From positions 1-5,624 of the forward strand of contig CANOFK010000094.1 of assembly GCA_947565265.1 (NCBI GenBank): a stretch of DNA of 5,624 bases, in the 5' to 3' direction. Position numbers and translations under genes: made by a program. Each line of letters opens with the position of its first letter. The first letter of the stretch is position 1. Shown piece after piece: positions 5,211 to 5,624 of the stretch. A model generated the notes under the pieces. That model searched no databases. It was not told where the DNA came from and saw only the letters and a list, made by a program, of their open reading frames with translations. Source of the DNA: an uncultured Clostridia bacterium. GTDB taxonomy: Bacteria; Bacillota; Clostridia; Oscillospirales; Acutalibacteraceae.

Positions 5211-5624
5211 TTATTTGCCTACCAGTACGATAACGGAGCGAGGGCCTATTTTGATGGTCCGGCCATCCAGTTTTTGGGGAGATTGTTGGGCATTCCAGGT
5301 ATTTGCCACCAGTTCCCAGCGCATGGACCGGGGCAACTCCGGCAAGGTAACCTCTAACTCGCCCCAATAGGCGTTGGACGCCAAATACACTACCTCAGGG
5401 CCTGTCTGCTGTTCGTATCCGGCAAACATCACCCCTACATAATGTTCATCGCTCCCAAACTCACCCTGATGCCAGGGTGTCACCCCATGCAGGCTTATGT
5501 CCGGGAAACCTACTGCCCCGTCGCTCAGATTGCTACGCAACACCCGGTGGGCCTTGCGGAAGGCGATCATATATTGGAAGAATGAGAATATATCCTGGTT
5601 TTCCTCCAGCCGTTTCCAATCCAG
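5211..5624 (-). CDS. glgX: Glycogen debranching enzyme (GlgX/isoamylase-type GH13), C-terminal part
   Basis: This enzyme cleaves alpha-1,6 branches in glycogen-type glucans. Only the last 137 residues are in the window; the catalytic barrel and start lie beyond the right edge. The ATG at 5570 is internal, because the frame continues to 5624. Visible from the edge are LDWKRLEENQDIFSFFQYMI then AFRKAHRVLR, the end of the GH13 barrel with the FRKAHRVLR helix typical of GlgX and isoamylases. A linker with ISLHGVTPWHQGEFG follows, then a C-terminal beta-sandwich containing VVYLASNAYWGELEVTLPELP and RWELVANTW, ending with RSVIVLVGK. No catalytic residue is in view, so the exact specificity (GlgX, isoamylase or pullulanase-like) rests on C-terminal similarity as I remember it. 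It ends in TAA and converges with the CmpB-family gene. No other glycogen gene is visible. Confidence 0.78.
   Translation of the reverse strand: MDWKRLEENQDIFSFFQYMIAFRKAHRVLRSNLSDGAVGFPDISLHGVTPWHQGEFGSDEHYVGVMFAGYEQQTGPEVVYLASNAYWGELEVTLPELPRSMRWELVANTWNAQQSPQKLDGRTIKIGPRSVIVLVGK

Noticed and set aside
5204..5220. AGGCA/TGCCT hairpin at the end of the debranching-enzyme gene as its terminator
   Set aside because: The stem is only five base pairs, and on the minus strand it is followed by an A-rich run, not T. The stronger candidate is the bidirectional hairpin at 5014-5052.
5011..5370. Plus-strand frame across the terminator and spacer after the CmpB-family gene
   Set aside because: It contains the terminator hairpin, the hairpin-rich element and T-rich runs, then runs antisense to the debranching enzyme. 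It has no ribosome binding site or domain.

Overview
The window looks like a stretch of chromosome from a Gram-positive anaerobe of the Bacillota, most likely Clostridia and probably Oscillospiraceae/Ruminococcaceae. The evidence is a GC-rich coding style, strong AGGAGG-type ribosome binding sites, an FMN riboswitch on a RibU-type flavin transporter, a CmpB-family (PF06541) membrane protein of a kind common in clostridia, and a debranching enzyme tail. The genus is inference. I see no phage, insertion sequence, CRISPR array, tRNA or rRNA, and no change in base use that would suggest recent transfer.

Layout, left to right. (1) Positions 2-682 (+) hold the 3' part of a membrane-anchored diguanylate cyclase with intact GGDEF and I-site motifs; its start is off the left edge. 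(2) It converges with a riboflavin ECF transporter substrate-binding subunit (ribU, 786-1406, -). A terminator hairpin reading on the minus strand (737-772) separates them. (3) Positions 1407-1845 contain no protein gene. They hold the ribU leader, read on the minus strand: a perfect-consensus promoter (1771-1799), an FMN aptamer (1561-1757), a candidate antiterminator region, an intrinsic terminator (1471-1499) and the ribU ribosome binding site. (4) Diverging from the same control region is a fused NAD(P)HX epimerase/dehydratase (nnr, 1846-3366, +). (5) After 76 bases with their own promoter comes a 521-residue CmpB-family membrane protein (3443-5008, +). It is an internal duplication of a five-helix unit joined by a charged helical linker. 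(6) A strong, probably bidirectional terminator (5014-5052) and a hairpin-rich spacer (5056-5110) lead to the 3' end of a glycogen-debranching GH13 enzyme (5211-5624, -), whose start is off the right edge.

How the parts fit: ribU is almost certainly shut off by transcription attenuation when cytoplasmic FMN is high. RibU needs the shared EcfA/EcfA'/EcfT energising module, which is not encoded here. Nnr repairs damaged NADH/NADPH and is a housekeeping enzyme. Its adjacency to flavin uptake is thematically related (redox cofactors), but nothing in the sequence shows functional coupling beyond the shared divergent control region.

I find no clearly new multi-gene system. The items most worth following are the duplicated CmpB protein, whose two halves have opposite loop-charge patterns as expected for inverted topology, the ribU expression platform with overlapping divergent promoters, and the hairpin element at 5056-5110, which resembles a dispersed intergenic repeat.
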